Assembly (NCBI GenBank): GCA_047621665.1
Contig: JBLHMB010000013.1
Location: 4,185 to 68,184 of the forward strand
From: Actimicrobium sp047621665
GTDB lineage: Bacteria; Pseudomonadota; Gammaproteobacteria; Burkholderiales; Burkholderiaceae_D
Direction: 5' to 3'
DNA: 64,000 nucleotides
Part shown: piece by piece, positions 18,699 to 28,315 of the stretch
Numbering within the stretch: position 1 is the first letter of the stretch
Layout: every line of letters starts with the position of its first letter
The notes under the pieces: model-generated
What the model was told of the DNA's origin: nothing
What the model saw: the letters and a program-made list of their open reading frames with translations, nothing else
Database searches by the model: none
Made by a program: the position numbers and the translations under genes

Positions 18699-18975
18699 AC
18701 TTTCTGTCCTAATATTGCTTTGATGTAACGCCCGCCGGATTATGCCTATTTTCCGGTCGTTCTGTTGATGGTGCATGTCGAATGCCCGGTCTGTCTGCCA
18801 CTTTGGAGCAGGAGTCATTAACTCAACTAAAAGTCACAAGCATTCCAGAGTCACTGATGCAAGGATTCAGCTAGAATGACCCTGCCATTGTTGGCCCACA
18901 CCACTATTTGCCGCACATCATGAATCAACTGCCTTGCCATGACGCCGTGTCCGCATCCGCGTCGATTGCTCTGAC

Positions 18976-20046
18976 GTGACACCCGAACATCCACTGATGA
19001 TGGAATCGCTGTTGCGGCACATGGTTGAACTGACCGGGCAACGCGACCATAACCTGCTGGATGTCGCGGTTATTTCAGCGTTGCAGGAAACGGTTGGAGC
19101 CAGCCAGGTGCGGATGATGGATATTTTCTGGGTCAGTAACCAGGCAATGATGCGACCTCGTGCCTCGATCACGAACGACACCGTGAACGCCGTCCATGAC
19201 AACACCATCAGGCGTCGCGGGGATACCCTTTTGACGCACTATCCGATACTACTCGACTGCATTAATCGCAAAGGTAGCCGGGTCGAAGAAATCGGCCCCG
19301 ATGGCGAAACCGTTCTGTGGATACCGATCTGGCAAAACGACGTCGCCACGGCCTGTCTGCAGATCACGGGCATCGCCCGGGTCGCTCCTGCTACGCTAAA
19401 CGTGATGGAAGGCATCCTGAGCGTCTACCACAATTATCAGAACTTGCTCGATTACAGTGAGCGCGATTCATTGACCGGCCTGCTCAACCGCCGCACTTTC
19501 GACGAAAAATTTTCGCGCATGGCGAACTTCCATAATGTCCGCGACAGCCATCTGGCACCGGGCGTCGAGCGGCGCCATCCGAATGACGTCGAAGGCCAGT
19601 GGCTGGCCGTGGTTGACATCGATCACTTCAAGCGCGTCAACGACCAGTTCGGCCATCTGTACGGCGATGAAGTCCTGATCCTGGTTGCCAACCTGTTGCG
19701 CTCGTCGTTCCGCACCCAGGATCTGGTGTTCCGTTTCGGCGGTGAAGAGTTCGTCGTTCTGCTGCGCTCGGTATCACTGACCGACGCCACCAGCGCATTC
19801 GAGCGCCTGCGCACCAACATCGAAGAGCATTATTTTCCGCAGCTCGGCACCATCACTGTGAGCATCGGCTTTGTCAGCATCAGTGCCTCCACACCGGTGG
19901 TGATCCTCGGCCATGCGGATCAGGCGCTGTATTACGGCAAGTCACACGGGCGCAACCAGGTCTGCTTTTATGACGAACTGGTGCGGCGCGGCCAATTACA
20001 TTCCGAAGTCAACAACGACCACGTCGAATTCTTTTTCGATAATTAG
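18976..20046 (+). CDS. Diguanylate cyclase (GGEEF)
   Basis: A 356-residue protein. The first 155 residues form an unrecognised, possibly GAF-like sensory region without membrane segments. The GGDEF domain follows (DSLTGLLNRRTF at 164-175, GGEEF at 255-259, with an RxxD product-inhibition site RTQD at 246-249). All catalytic signatures look intact. The likely start is GTG at 18976; ATG codons at 18997 and 19000 are alternatives. It stands alone, convergent with the histidine kinase gene downstream. Confidence 0.9.
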   Translation: MTPEHPLMMESLLRHMVELTGQRDHNLLDVAVISALQETVGASQVRMMDIFWVSNQAMMRPRASITNDTVNAVHDNTIRRRGDTLLTHYPILLDCINRKGSRVEEIGPDGETVLWIPIWQNDVATACLQITGIARVAPATLNVMEGILSVYHNYQNLLDYSERDSLTGLLNRRTFDEKFSRMANFHNVRDSHLAPGVERRHPNDVEGQWLAVVDIDHFKRVNDQFGHLYGDEVLILVANLLRSSFRTQDLVFRFGGEEFVVLLRSVSLTDATSAFERLRTNIEEHYFPQLGTITVSIGFVSISASTPVVILGHADQALYYGKSHGRNQVCFYDELVRRGQLHSEVNNDHVEFFFDN

Positions 20047-20062
20047 TCGCGGCGCTTGCGCT

Positions 20063-21436
20063 TCAGGTATTGCGTGCGCCATTGGCCTGCCGCGCCGGCA
20101 AGGCCAGCACCGCCTCCAGCCCACCCTCTGCCGGATTATTGAGTACCAGCGTGCCACCGTGGGCTTCGGCGATATTGCGCGCGATCGTCAATCCCAGTCC
20201 GGTGCCGCCGGTGTCGCGCGAGCGCGAGGTTTCCAGCCGGAAGAACGGATCGAAGACCGCTTCAAGCTGATCCGGCGGCAAGCCCGGACCGGCATCACGA
20301 ATACGGATGACGACCCGCTCCGGCTCGCGCACGACCGTAACCCGTGCCAATCGTCCGTACTTGATGGCGTTGTCGAGCAGATTGGTCAGGCAGCGCCGCA
20401 ACGCGTTCGGCTGCGCCATCAACCGCACTCCGGACGGCCCCGACAACTCGACATCCTGACCGGCATCGGTGGCGTCGGCACAAACGCTATCGATCAGCGA
20501 ATCGAGGTCGAGGCGTTGCAGCGGTTCCTGCGAATCCATGCTGCGGGCTAGTTCCAGCCCTTCGCGCACCATCAACTGCATCACGCTGAGATCATCAATG
20601 AGCTTGGTACGCAGCTCGTCGTCACCGACTTTTTCGAGGCGCAAGCGCAAGCGTGTCAGCGGTGTCTGCAAATCATGAGTGATGGCCGCCAGCATGTGGG
20701 TACGGTGCTGAACCTGACGACGGATGCGGGCCTGCATCGCATTGAAGGCACTGGCGGCCTGGCGGATTTCAGTCGGACCGGTTTCGGGCAGCGGGGCCCG
20801 GTCGAGGTCGCTGCCGAGCGCGCCGGCGGCCTGCGCAAGCTGGCGGATCGGACGTGCCGTCATGCGCGCCACCAGCCACGCCAGCAAGCCGATCAGCGTC
20901 AGGAACAGCGCCAGATAAGCACTCGGCAAACCGAATGGCGGCTTGTCTTTGCTGCCCCCGGTCGCACCACCCTGACGCAATTGCACGCGCAGCAGGTGAC
21001 CATCACTCAGTCCGATCAGCACGACCTGGCAGTCACCCGGATTGGCGCGCTGGAAACGCGGCAGACGCCCCGGCCGGGGCTGGCAACCGGTCTGCTGCTT
21101 GAGCATGATCTGGCGATGCGTGCCGAGGCGCGACTTGAGCAAATCAACCAACGCACCATCGCTGCCGCCAAGTGCCTCAAGATCATCGGCCATCCCCGCG
21201 GCGACCCCGAAATTGGCCGCCGTCTGCAGAATGACCGGCCGCACCTCCGGTGCCGCCTGGTCGAGTGCGACCACGAGCTGGACCACCCGCTCGGCACTGT
21301 GATTGAGGCGCATCTGGTTCATTGCGCCATCCCGCTCGCGCTGAGCCAGCAAGGCCGTCACGCCGGTTGCCACCAGAATCCCGGCCAACAGGATCACGAA
21401 CACCCGGTTGGCAATCGATCCCAGGAAATTTCTCAA
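20063..21436 (-). CDS. EnvZ-like sensor histidine kinase
   Basis: A 457-residue membrane kinase. TM1 is about 10-31, a periplasmic sensor region about 32-172, TM2 about 173-192, then HAMP (about 190-243), HisKA (AAITHDLQTPLTRLR, His254) and HATPase (DNAIKYG, then DAGPGLPP, then GTGLGLTIARNIAEAHGG). It phosphorylates the regulator encoded just upstream; the two genes overlap by 4 bases. The signal is unknown. Confidence 0.9.
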   Translation of the reverse strand: MRNFLGSIANRVFVILLAGILVATGVTALLAQRERDGAMNQMRLNHSAERVVQLVVALDQAAPEVRPVILQTAANFGVAAGMADDLEALGGSDGALVDLLKSRLGTHRQIMLKQQTGCQPRPGRLPRFQRANPGDCQVVLIGLSDGHLLRVQLRQGGATGGSKDKPPFGLPSAYLALFLTLIGLLAWLVARMTARPIRQLAQAAGALGSDLDRAPLPETGPTEIRQAASAFNAMQARIRRQVQHRTHMLAAITHDLQTPLTRLRLRLEKVGDDELRTKLIDDLSVMQLMVREGLELARSMDSQEPLQRLDLDSLIDSVCADATDAGQDVELSGPSGVRLMAQPNALRRCLTNLLDNAIKYGRLARVTVVREPERVVIRIRDAGPGLPPDQLEAVFDPFFRLETSRSRDTGGTGLGLTIARNIAEAHGGTLVLNNPAEGGLEAVLALPARQANGARNT

Positions 21437-22161
21437 TGCCGGCTCTCGATCGACACCGTGGCCGACAGGACGTAGCCCTCGTTGCGTACCGTCTTGATGA
21501 TGCGTGGCGTGCGGGCATCGTCGCCAAGTTTCTGGCGCAAGCGGCTAATCTGGATATCGACCGAGCGATCAAACGGATCAGCATCGCGGCCGCGGGTCAG
21601 TTCGAGCAACTGGTCGCGATTGAGCACCCGGTTAGGATGCTCCAGAAACACCTTGAGCAATCTGAACTCGGCGCCCGACAGCGCCACCACGGTGCCGTCT
21701 TCCATCACCAGGTGACGCGCCATCAGGTCGAGTCGCCAGGTGTCGAACAACATGCTGTGCGCTTCGCTCAAGGCCATGTTGGGTGGCAACGCATTGGTCC
21801 GGCGCAGCACGCTACGGATGCGGGCGAACAGTTCGCGCGGCTCGAACGGCTTGGCGAGATAATCGTCGGCTCCCATTTCGAGGCCGAGGATACGGTCCAG
21901 CGGTTCACCGCGCGCCGTCAGCATGATCACAGGCAGGCTCGATTGCGCGCGCAGGTTGCGGCACAGCGTCAGCCCGTCTTCACCCGGCAAGGTCAAATCA
22001 AGTACCACCAGATCAATGCGGGCGGTATCGAGCATCTTGCGCATCTCGGTACCGTTGCTGGCCGTGAAGGTACGAAAGCCATTGCCATCGAGGTAATCGG
22101 CCAGCAGCGTGCGGATGTCGCGGTCGTCGTCGACGACCAGAATTTGTGTCGGATTTTCCAT
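21433..22161 (-). CDS. OmpR-family response regulator
   Basis: A 242-residue two-component regulator. The receiver domain has the acidic DDD pocket at 11-13, acceptor Asp55 (LVVLDLTLPG) and the conserved Lys in LAKPFEPRELFARI. A winged-helix DNA-binding domain follows (GAEFRLLKVFLEHPNRVLNRDQLLELTRGRDADPFDRSVD in pieces). ATG 22161 was chosen because the receiver starts six residues later; the upstream frame has no similarity. It overlaps the kinase gene, so the pair is one operon. Confidence 0.92.
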   Translation of the reverse strand: MENPTQILVVDDDRDIRTLLADYLDGNGFRTFTASNGTEMRKMLDTARIDLVVLDLTLPGEDGLTLCRNLRAQSSLPVIMLTARGEPLDRILGLEMGADDYLAKPFEPRELFARIRSVLRRTNALPPNMALSEAHSMLFDTWRLDLMARHLVMEDGTVVALSGAEFRLLKVFLEHPNRVLNRDQLLELTRGRDADPFDRSVDIQISRLRQKLGDDARTPRIIKTVRNEGYVLSATVSIESRH

Positions 22162-22318
22162 CCGCTGATTATCACCATCCCGGCACGGATCGGACAGCGG
22201 AATTTGTAGCGCCCGGTGGCGCGGCGCTGGTGAGACATAGTGCGTTACAAAGAACTGCCCGGCCTCGCCCCATCGGTTATCCTGATGGCCTTCCGATTCA
22301 TTCCAACTGAGACCAACT

Positions 22319-23986
22319 ATGGCCAATTACGTCTACACGATGAACAAGGTGGGCAAGATCGTCCCGCCGAAGCGCCAGATCCTGAAAGATATTTCGCTGT
22401 CCTTTTTTCCGGGTGCCAAAATCGGTGTGCTCGGCCTGAACGGTTCGGGCAAATCGACACTGCTCAAAATCATGGCCGGTATCGACAAGGACATCATCGG
22501 TGATGCTGTCCCGATGCCGGGACTGAACATCGGCTACCTGCCGCAAGAGCCGTTGCTCGACCCTAAACAGACTGTGCGCCAGGCCGTCGAAAGCGGCCTC
22601 GGCGAAGTCTTCGAAGCCAAGGCTAAGCTCGATGCGGTGTATGCCGCGTATGCCGACGAAGACGCCGATTTCGATGCGCTCGCCGCTGAACAGGGCCGGC
22701 TTGAAGCGATCATCTCGACCTCGGCCGGCGACAATCCGGAACAGCAACTGGAAATGGCTGCCGATGCATTGCGCCTGCCACCGTGGGACGCCAAAATCGG
22801 CGTGCTGTCAGGCGGAGAAAAACGCCGCGTTGCGCTGTGCCGCTTGCTGCTGTCGAAGCCCGACATGCTGCTGCTCGACGAGCCAACCAACCATCTGGAT
22901 GCCGAATCGGTCGACTGGCTCGAGCAATTCCTGCAACGCTTCCCCGGCACCGTGGTCGCCATTACCCATGATCGCTACTTCCTCGACAATGCCGCTGAAT
23001 GGATTCTCGAACTCGATCGCGGCCACGGCATTCCGTGGAAAGGCAATTACAGCTCCTGGCTGGAACAGAAAACCAACCGCCTGAAACAGGAAGAAGCCAC
23101 CGAATCATCGCGCCAGAAAACGATGAATCAGGAACTCGAGTGGGTGCGCCAGAATCCGAAAGGCCGGCAAGCCAAGAGCAAGGCCCGGCTGGCGCGCTTT
23201 AATGAATTGTCCGAGCACGAATACCAGAAACGTAACGAGACCAGCGAGATCTTCATCCCGGTCGCGGAGCGCCTCGGCAACGACGTCATCGAGTTCAAAA
23301 ACGTCACCAAAGCTTTCGGCGACCGTCTGCTGATCGACGACCTGAGCTTCACCATTCCGGCCGGTGCGATTGTCGGCATCATCGGTCCGAACGGGGCTGG
23401 TAAATCGACCTTGTTCAAGATGATCATGGGTCTGGAAAAACCCGACAGCGGCGAAGTGGCGATCGGCCAGACCGCACGGATCTCGATGGTCGACCAGTCG
23501 CGTGATTCGCTGTCGGACGGCAAGACCGTGTTCGAAGACGTCACCGGCGGTGCTGATATCCTCACTGTCGGCCGCTTCGAAATGCCGTCACGGGCTTATC
23601 TGGGACGCTTCAACTTCAAGGGCGGCGACCAGCAAAAAATGATCGGCACCCTGTCCGGTGGCGAGCGTGGCCGGCTGCATCTGGCCAAGACGCTGCTCAA
23701 GGGCGGCAACGTATTGCTGCTCGATGAACCGTCCAACGACCTCGACGTCGAAACCCTGCGCGCACTCGAAGACGCGCTCCTCGAATTCGCCGGCAGCGTC
23801 ATGGTGATCTCGCATGATCGCTGGTTCCTTGACCGCATCGCCACGCATATCCTGGCCTTCGAAGGCAATTCGCAGGTCGCGTTCTTCGACGGCAACTATC
23901 AAGAGTACGAAGCCGACAAGCGCAAGCGCCTCGGCGAAGAAGGTGCCAAACCTAAGCGCATCCGCTACAAGCCGCTGACAACGTAA
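22319..23986 (+). CDS. ettA: EttA energy-dependent translational throttle ABC-F ATPase
   Basis: A 555-residue soluble ABC-F protein with two ATPase domains. Walker A motifs are GLNGSGKST and GPNGAGKST; ABC signatures are LSGGEKRRVALC and LSGGERGRLHLA; Walker B is followed by DEPTNHLD and DEPSNDLD. The inter-domain linker (SSWLEQKTNRLKQEE...) is the P-site-tRNA interaction region typical of EttA. It binds the ribosomal E site and gates the first peptide bond according to energy state. Start and length match the family. Confidence 0.96.
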   Translation: MANYVYTMNKVGKIVPPKRQILKDISLSFFPGAKIGVLGLNGSGKSTLLKIMAGIDKDIIGDAVPMPGLNIGYLPQEPLLDPKQTVRQAVESGLGEVFEAKAKLDAVYAAYADEDADFDALAAEQGRLEAIISTSAGDNPEQQLEMAADALRLPPWDAKIGVLSGGEKRRVALCRLLLSKPDMLLLDEPTNHLDAESVDWLEQFLQRFPGTVVAITHDRYFLDNAAEWILELDRGHGIPWKGNYSSWLEQKTNRLKQEEATESSRQKTMNQELEWVRQNPKGRQAKSKARLARFNELSEHEYQKRNETSEIFIPVAERLGNDVIEFKNVTKAFGDRLLIDDLSFTIPAGAIVGIIGPNGAGKSTLFKMIMGLEKPDSGEVAIGQTARISMVDQSRDSLSDGKTVFEDVTGGADILTVGRFEMPSRAYLGRFNFKGGDQQKMIGTLSGGERGRLHLAKTLLKGGNVLLLDEPSNDLDVETLRALEDALLEFAGSVMVISHDRWFLDRIATHILAFEGNSQVAFFDGNYQEYEADKRKRLGEEGAKPKRIRYKPLTT

Positions 23987-23995
23987 TACCGCTAC

Positions 23996-24026
23996 GTGCC
24001 CGCCCCGGCAACGCCGGGCCGGGCAC
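23996..24026 (+). terminator. Strong GC hairpin after ettA
   Basis: An inverted repeat of about 13-14 base pairs (GTGCCCG, CCCCGGC arms around AAC) lies 10 bases after the ettA stop. No T-run follows, so it may be a transcript-stabilising or attenuating hairpin and not a true intrinsic terminator. Confidence 0.45.
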
Positions 24027-24061
24027 CGGCATTCCTTCGCTTCCTGAAAGTCCCTTTTCCC

Positions 24062-24934
24062 ATGTCCAAAGCAGCAAAAAGAAACCCCGCGCGGATGCCG
24101 CAGGCACTTGATCTCGGCATCCCCGCAGCGGGCTGGCGCCGTCGTCTGTACACCATCATTTTTGAATCCGACACAGTCGCCGGCAAGCGCTTCGACCTGC
24201 TGCTGCTGGGTGCCATCGTGCTGAGCATCGGCGTGGTGGCGCTCGACAGCGTCGCCGTCATGACCGAGCGCTACGGCACCGTGCTCAACACGCTCGAATG
24301 GTTTTTTACGCTGGTATTCCTGGCCGAATACTTGGCCCGGCTGTCCTGCGTAAAACGGCCGGTACGCTACGCGCGCAGCTTTTTCGGTCTCATCGACCTG
24401 CTGTCGATCGTGCCCTCGTTTCTGGCGCTTTTTTTTCCGGGCGCGCATGCCTTTCTCGACATTCGCATCCTGCGGTTGCTGCGGATTTTCCGCATCCTCA
24501 AAATGGTCGCCTATATCAAGGAATACCAGCTGCTCGGTCAGGCCCTGAAGTCCAGCCGACGTAAGATCCTGATCTTCCTGTCCTGCGTGCTGATGATCGT
24601 GATACTGATGGGTACTGCGATGTACGTGCTAGAAGGTGCCGAAAACGGATTCACCAGCATCCCGACGTCGGTTTATTGGGCCATCTCGACGGTAACCACG
24701 GTCGGCTTTGGCGATATCACGCCCAAAACCGATGCCGGTCGCGCGCTGGCTTCGGTGATGATGCTGCTGGGCTGGGGCATTCTGGCCGTACCGACCGGCA
24801 TCATCAGCTCGGAACTAACCGCTCAACATTTTTCGACCCGACCGCTACCGCGTAATTGCCCCGAATGCGGCAGCAAAGGTCATCAAACCGAGGCGCGGTT
24901 CTGTAAGGATTGCGGTGCCAATCTTGAACCTTAA
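24062..24934 (+). CDS. Voltage-gated-type ion (K+) channel with C-terminal zinc ribbon
   Basis: A 290-residue membrane protein of the ion-transporter / 6-TM channel family. An S4-like positively charged helix (IRILRLLRIFRILKMVAYIKE in parts) precedes the pore, and the selectivity filter reads TTVGFGDITP, typical of K+ channels. The C-terminal 30 residues hold a CPECGS...FCKDCGANL zinc-ribbon motif, an addition seen in some bacterial family members. ATG 24062 was chosen; upstream codons are in the post-ettA hairpin. Confidence 0.88.
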   Translation: MSKAAKRNPARMPQALDLGIPAAGWRRRLYTIIFESDTVAGKRFDLLLLGAIVLSIGVVALDSVAVMTERYGTVLNTLEWFFTLVFLAEYLARLSCVKRPVRYARSFFGLIDLLSIVPSFLALFFPGAHAFLDIRILRLLRIFRILKMVAYIKEYQLLGQALKSSRRKILIFLSCVLMIVILMGTAMYVLEGAENGFTSIPTSVYWAISTVTTVGFGDITPKTDAGRALASVMMLLGWGILAVPTGIISSELTAQHFSTRPLPRNCPECGSKGHQTEARFCKDCGANLEP

Positions 24935-25142
24935 AAGATGCACAAAATATATTAAATATTATTAAATAAGCCATTATTTTTACGGTGGCAGCCCATTATA
25001 GTTGTATTGTTTACAACATAGTTGATAAATAAACAATTCCTACTTCAACTAAACGGTTTGTCAGCGTGATCGCTACGGCAGGGGTCAGGCGCGAACTCCA
25101 CAGAAAATGACGCCGTCACCAGTACGGTAGCCGAGGCCATCC

Positions 25143-25874
25143 ATGAAAATCACTCAATTAGTTGTTGCCTTACTGTTCGGCGGACTTACCGCCAGCGCCT
25201 ATGCAGGGTACCGCCCGCAGGCGGTATTCGATTTTTCCAATCTCACGGCCAATGGCGGCGGCACCAGTTTCATTCCATCCGAAACCCTGAACGCCGGTTA
25301 TTGGCAATGCAGCGGCGGTGACCTGTGCAGCTCCGACCTCGCTGTTTCCCCACTTGGCGGCGACCTCAAATACACGATGAACGGAATTACCGTTACCGCC
25401 ACCGCAACCTACAAGGGGGGGCAGGCCACGGTGGTGCAAGATCACGAAAATAACTACGATCCGCTCAAAGAGATGGGAGCCGGACTAGGGGTTTACCACA
25501 CAACCAACGACACCTCGGACGACAACATCACCAACAACGAAACACTGACGCTGACCTTTTCGGAGGCGGTCGCGCTCACCGGTATTAACTTGCGCTCGGA
25601 GGGCCACAACGTCAGCTTCAGTGGCCAATCATCTTTTTTGTTCAATGGCGCTCCGCTACCGCTGGCAGGCACACTCGGATTTGGACGTGATCAATTCACC
25701 GGCACAACATTCACGTTCGCCTACGGCGGTGATTCCGCCAAACAGTTCTATCTTGGCGGCGTCACCGTCATCTCGGCTGTACCGGAAAATGAGACTTGGG
25801 CAATGATGGTCGGCGGCCTCGGCTTACTTGGCTTTGCGGCGCGTCGTCGTCGCACAGACACGCAACTGGGCTGA
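25143..25874 (+). CDS. PEP-CTERM-type exported protein 1
   Basis: A 243-residue protein with a signal peptide (MKITQLVVALLFGGLTASAYAG). Its beta-rich body has a Cys pair (WQCSGGDLCSSDL), and it ends in a sorting tail: VPENETWAMM, a hydrophobic Gly/Leu segment, then an RRRR cluster. This fits the PEP-CTERM pattern, with PEN in place of PEP. Such tails are processed by exosortase, which is not encoded in this window. It is a paralogue of the gene at 26284-27054. Function unknown; family members are often tied to exopolysaccharide and biofilm. Confidence 0.8.
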   Translation: MKITQLVVALLFGGLTASAYAGYRPQAVFDFSNLTANGGGTSFIPSETLNAGYWQCSGGDLCSSDLAVSPLGGDLKYTMNGITVTATATYKGGQATVVQDHENNYDPLKEMGAGLGVYHTTNDTSDDNITNNETLTLTFSEAVALTGINLRSEGHNVSFSGQSSFLFNGAPLPLAGTLGFGRDQFTGTTFTFAYGGDSAKQFYLGGVTVISAVPENETWAMMVGGLGLLGFAARRRRTDTQLG

Positions 25875-25896
25875 CGCATCGTCATTCGGCTGAACT

Positions 25897-25944
25897 AAAG
25901 CAAGGTCCGGGACCAACGTGCTTCGTACTGGCCCGGACCGCTTT
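25897..25944 (+). terminator. Long hairpin after PEP-CTERM gene 1
   Basis: AAAGC..GGTCCGGG pairs with CCCGGACC..GCTTT around a further-paired loop, 23 bases downstream of the stop. Only a short T-run follows (GCTTTGCATTT), so terminator function is likely but not certain. Confidence 0.5.
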
Positions 25945-26283
25945 GCATTTCGGAAAGCGTTTCCTTACCCTTCCCGGCCTCGTCAACAACATGTGCAGGC
26001 AGTGAAATGAAGGCGCTTGACGGACCGGTATAGGACTACTCAGCATGCGTGATCGACGGTCCTCAAACCGGAGCAAGAAGCGATAACCCGCACAGTTCCC
26101 TCCAATGTATGAACTATTGTTAAATAATTCACCTTTTCGTGACGACTACTTGTTGACGCTGTACTATTTAAAATGGTCGAAAAGACAATGTTTGTCGGAT
26201 CGCCAATCTCGTTTGTCCGCATGATCGCCCGCTACAGATCACGCGCCCGAACACCCCCTGCGCCTGAACCGAAAGCGAACATC

Positions 26284-27054
26284 ATGAAAACCTATCGATT
26301 GATTGTCTTTATGGTACTTTTCTCAAGCACCGCCTTCGCCTCGGCTGCAACTGCCACTTATGACTTTTCCAACCTGAAGGCAAACGGTAGTGGCAGCAGC
26401 TTCCTCCCGTCCGGAGTCCTCAACGTCGATTACTGGCACTGCACGGGCGGGGACCTGTGCAGCTCAAATATCGATCACAGCAACACGCTGGGCGGCGACC
26501 TGAAATACACCGTCAACGGCATCACCGCCACCGCCACCGGCTCTTATAACGACGGCTTCTCCAGCGGCGGACTCAGCACTGCCGCCTCGGTCGTGCAGGA
26601 TCACGAGGACGACTACAGCGCACACAACATGATCGGTGCCGGCCTGGGCGTTTATCACAGGATTGGCGACACCAGCGATGACAACGTCACCTTCGGCGAG
26701 ACACTGAAGCTGACTTTTTCGAAAGTTGTGACGCTGAGTGCGATTTCACTGCGCTCGGACGGTCACAACACCACCAACTTTGCTACCGGCTCGACTTTTC
26801 TACTTAATGGCAACCCGCTAAAGCTGGCAGGCACTCCTTACCTCGGCGATCATCAAACCACCGGCACCGTATTTACCTTCGCCTTCGATAACTCGCTGCG
26901 ACACAACGGTACTTATAACGGCGACCAGTTTTACCTCGGCGGTATAACCGTCTCGGCGGTACCGGAAAATCAAACCTGGGCAATGATGATCGGTGGCCTC
27001 GGCTTGCTGGCAATTGCAGCGCGCCGTCGTCCTACTGACATGCGGTTCGGCTGA
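26284..27054 (+). CDS. PEP-CTERM-type exported protein 2
   Basis: A 256-residue paralogue of the preceding PEP-CTERM protein. Shared features are the signal peptide, the YDFSNLKANGSGSSFLPS start (FDFSNLTANGGG in protein 1), the Cys pair in WHCTGGDLCSSN, the VVQDHEDDY segment, the LTFS...LRSDGHN block and the VPENQTWAMM-to-RRR tail. ATG 26284 was chosen since a signal peptide follows at once; the frame is open upstream to 26173. The 229 bases before that hold no gene. Confidence 0.8.
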   Translation: MKTYRLIVFMVLFSSTAFASAATATYDFSNLKANGSGSSFLPSGVLNVDYWHCTGGDLCSSNIDHSNTLGGDLKYTVNGITATATGSYNDGFSSGGLSTAASVVQDHEDDYSAHNMIGAGLGVYHRIGDTSDDNVTFGETLKLTFSKVVTLSAISLRSDGHNTTNFATGSTFLLNGNPLKLAGTPYLGDHQTTGTVFTFAFDNSLRHNGTYNGDQFYLGGITVSAVPENQTWAMMIGGLGLLAIAARRRPTDMRFG

Positions 27055-27153
27055 GGCATTGCAACAGGTCTCACTGCACTCATTGAGCAACCCAGCACAA
27101 AGGCATGACGACGATGTTGCATAATGCAGGTCGTCATCGTTTCTAGTCACGCC

Positions 27154-28305
27154 ATGGAATCCTCCGTATCACTCCCGCTACCACGCTCATTGCTGCCTGC
27201 CCGCATCGCTCTGCCCATCCTGTTCATCCTGCTCGGTGGCGTCTTTGCCACCTGGGCGGCGCGTATCCCGCCGTTGCGCGATGCGCTGCAGCTGGGCGCC
27301 GCTGAACTTGGACTGGTGCTGTTGTGCAGCGGAGTCGGTGCGGTGCTGTCGTTTCCGCTGGCAGCCTGGCTGCTGGCACGCCACGGCGCACGCCATGCCG
27401 CGCTCTGGTCCGGCGTGGCCTTGCTGATCGCGTTGCCCTGCCTGGCACTGGCACCGCAAATGGGCTGGCTGATGCTGGCCATGTTCGCCATGGGATCGGC
27501 GGCCAGCTGCTTCGATGTCGCCATCAATGCCATCGGCGCGGAAGTCGAACGGGTCGCAGGCCGCTCGATTATGTCGATGCTGCACGCGTGGTTTTGCCTC
27601 GGTACTTTCTGCGGAGCCTTGCTGGGTAGCGCCATGGCCGGCTTGCAGGTGACGCCGTTGTGGCATTTCTGCCTGCTCTCGGCCGGCTTTTTGCTGCCGT
27701 TGTGGTTGAGTTACCTGGCCCTGCCAGCCGACCGGATCGATCCGGCCGCACCCCGCCAGCAATTCGCGCTGCCGCATGGCGCGCTGGTCGCGCTCGGCAT
27801 GATCGCCTTTTGCGGTGCCATGATCGAAGGCTCGATCGGTGACTGGAGCGGCATCTATCTGATCGACCACCTCGGTGCCGCACCCGGCGTCGCGCCGCTC
27901 GGCTATGCGGTCTTCGCCGGCATGATGCTGCTGGCGCGGCTGGTCGGTGACCGCCTCAAGGACCGCCACAGCGCGCGCCCGGTACTGGTGGTAGGGGCCC
28001 TTATCGCCAGCGCCGGGGTCGTCGTTGTCATCCCCACATCGCAGTCCGGCATTGCCTTCGTCGGCTTCGCACTGATCGGTGCTGGTGTTGCCGCCGTCTT
28101 TCCCTTCATCTTCAGCGCCGCCGGCAAGGAAGGGCCGACAGCGCTGGCGGCAGTGGCCACGATGGGTTACAGCGGTGGGCTGATCGGGCCGCCAATCATC
28201 GGCTTCCTGGCCCACGGGCTGGGATTGGAAATAGCATTCGGCTTCATCGGCGTACTCACGCTGATGGTCGCGCTGGCGGCCGGCAAGGCCAGCCTTCTCA
28301 AATGA
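27154..28305 (+). CDS. MFS transporter
   Basis: A membrane protein of about 383 residues with roughly 12 hydrophobic segments and the loop motif between helices 2-3 typical of the major facilitator superfamily (AWLLARHGARHAALW). It resembles bacterial YbjJ-like MFS members. The substrate is unknown. The start is uncertain: ATG 27124 is also in frame, and neither has a strong binding site. The PhyH oxygenase gene follows after 10 bases and is probably co-transcribed. Confidence 0.8.
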   Translation: MESSVSLPLPRSLLPARIALPILFILLGGVFATWAARIPPLRDALQLGAAELGLVLLCSGVGAVLSFPLAAWLLARHGARHAALWSGVALLIALPCLALAPQMGWLMLAMFAMGSAASCFDVAINAIGAEVERVAGRSIMSMLHAWFCLGTFCGALLGSAMAGLQVTPLWHFCLLSAGFLLPLWLSYLALPADRIDPAAPRQQFALPHGALVALGMIAFCGAMIEGSIGDWSGIYLIDHLGAAPGVAPLGYAVFAGMMLLARLVGDRLKDRHSARPVLVVGALIASAGVVVVIPTSQSGIAFVGFALIGAGVAAVFPFIFSAAGKEGPTALAAVATMGYSGGLIGPPIIGFLAHGLGLEIAFGFIGVLTLMVALAAGKASLLK

Positions 28306-28315
28306 GGACTGCGGC

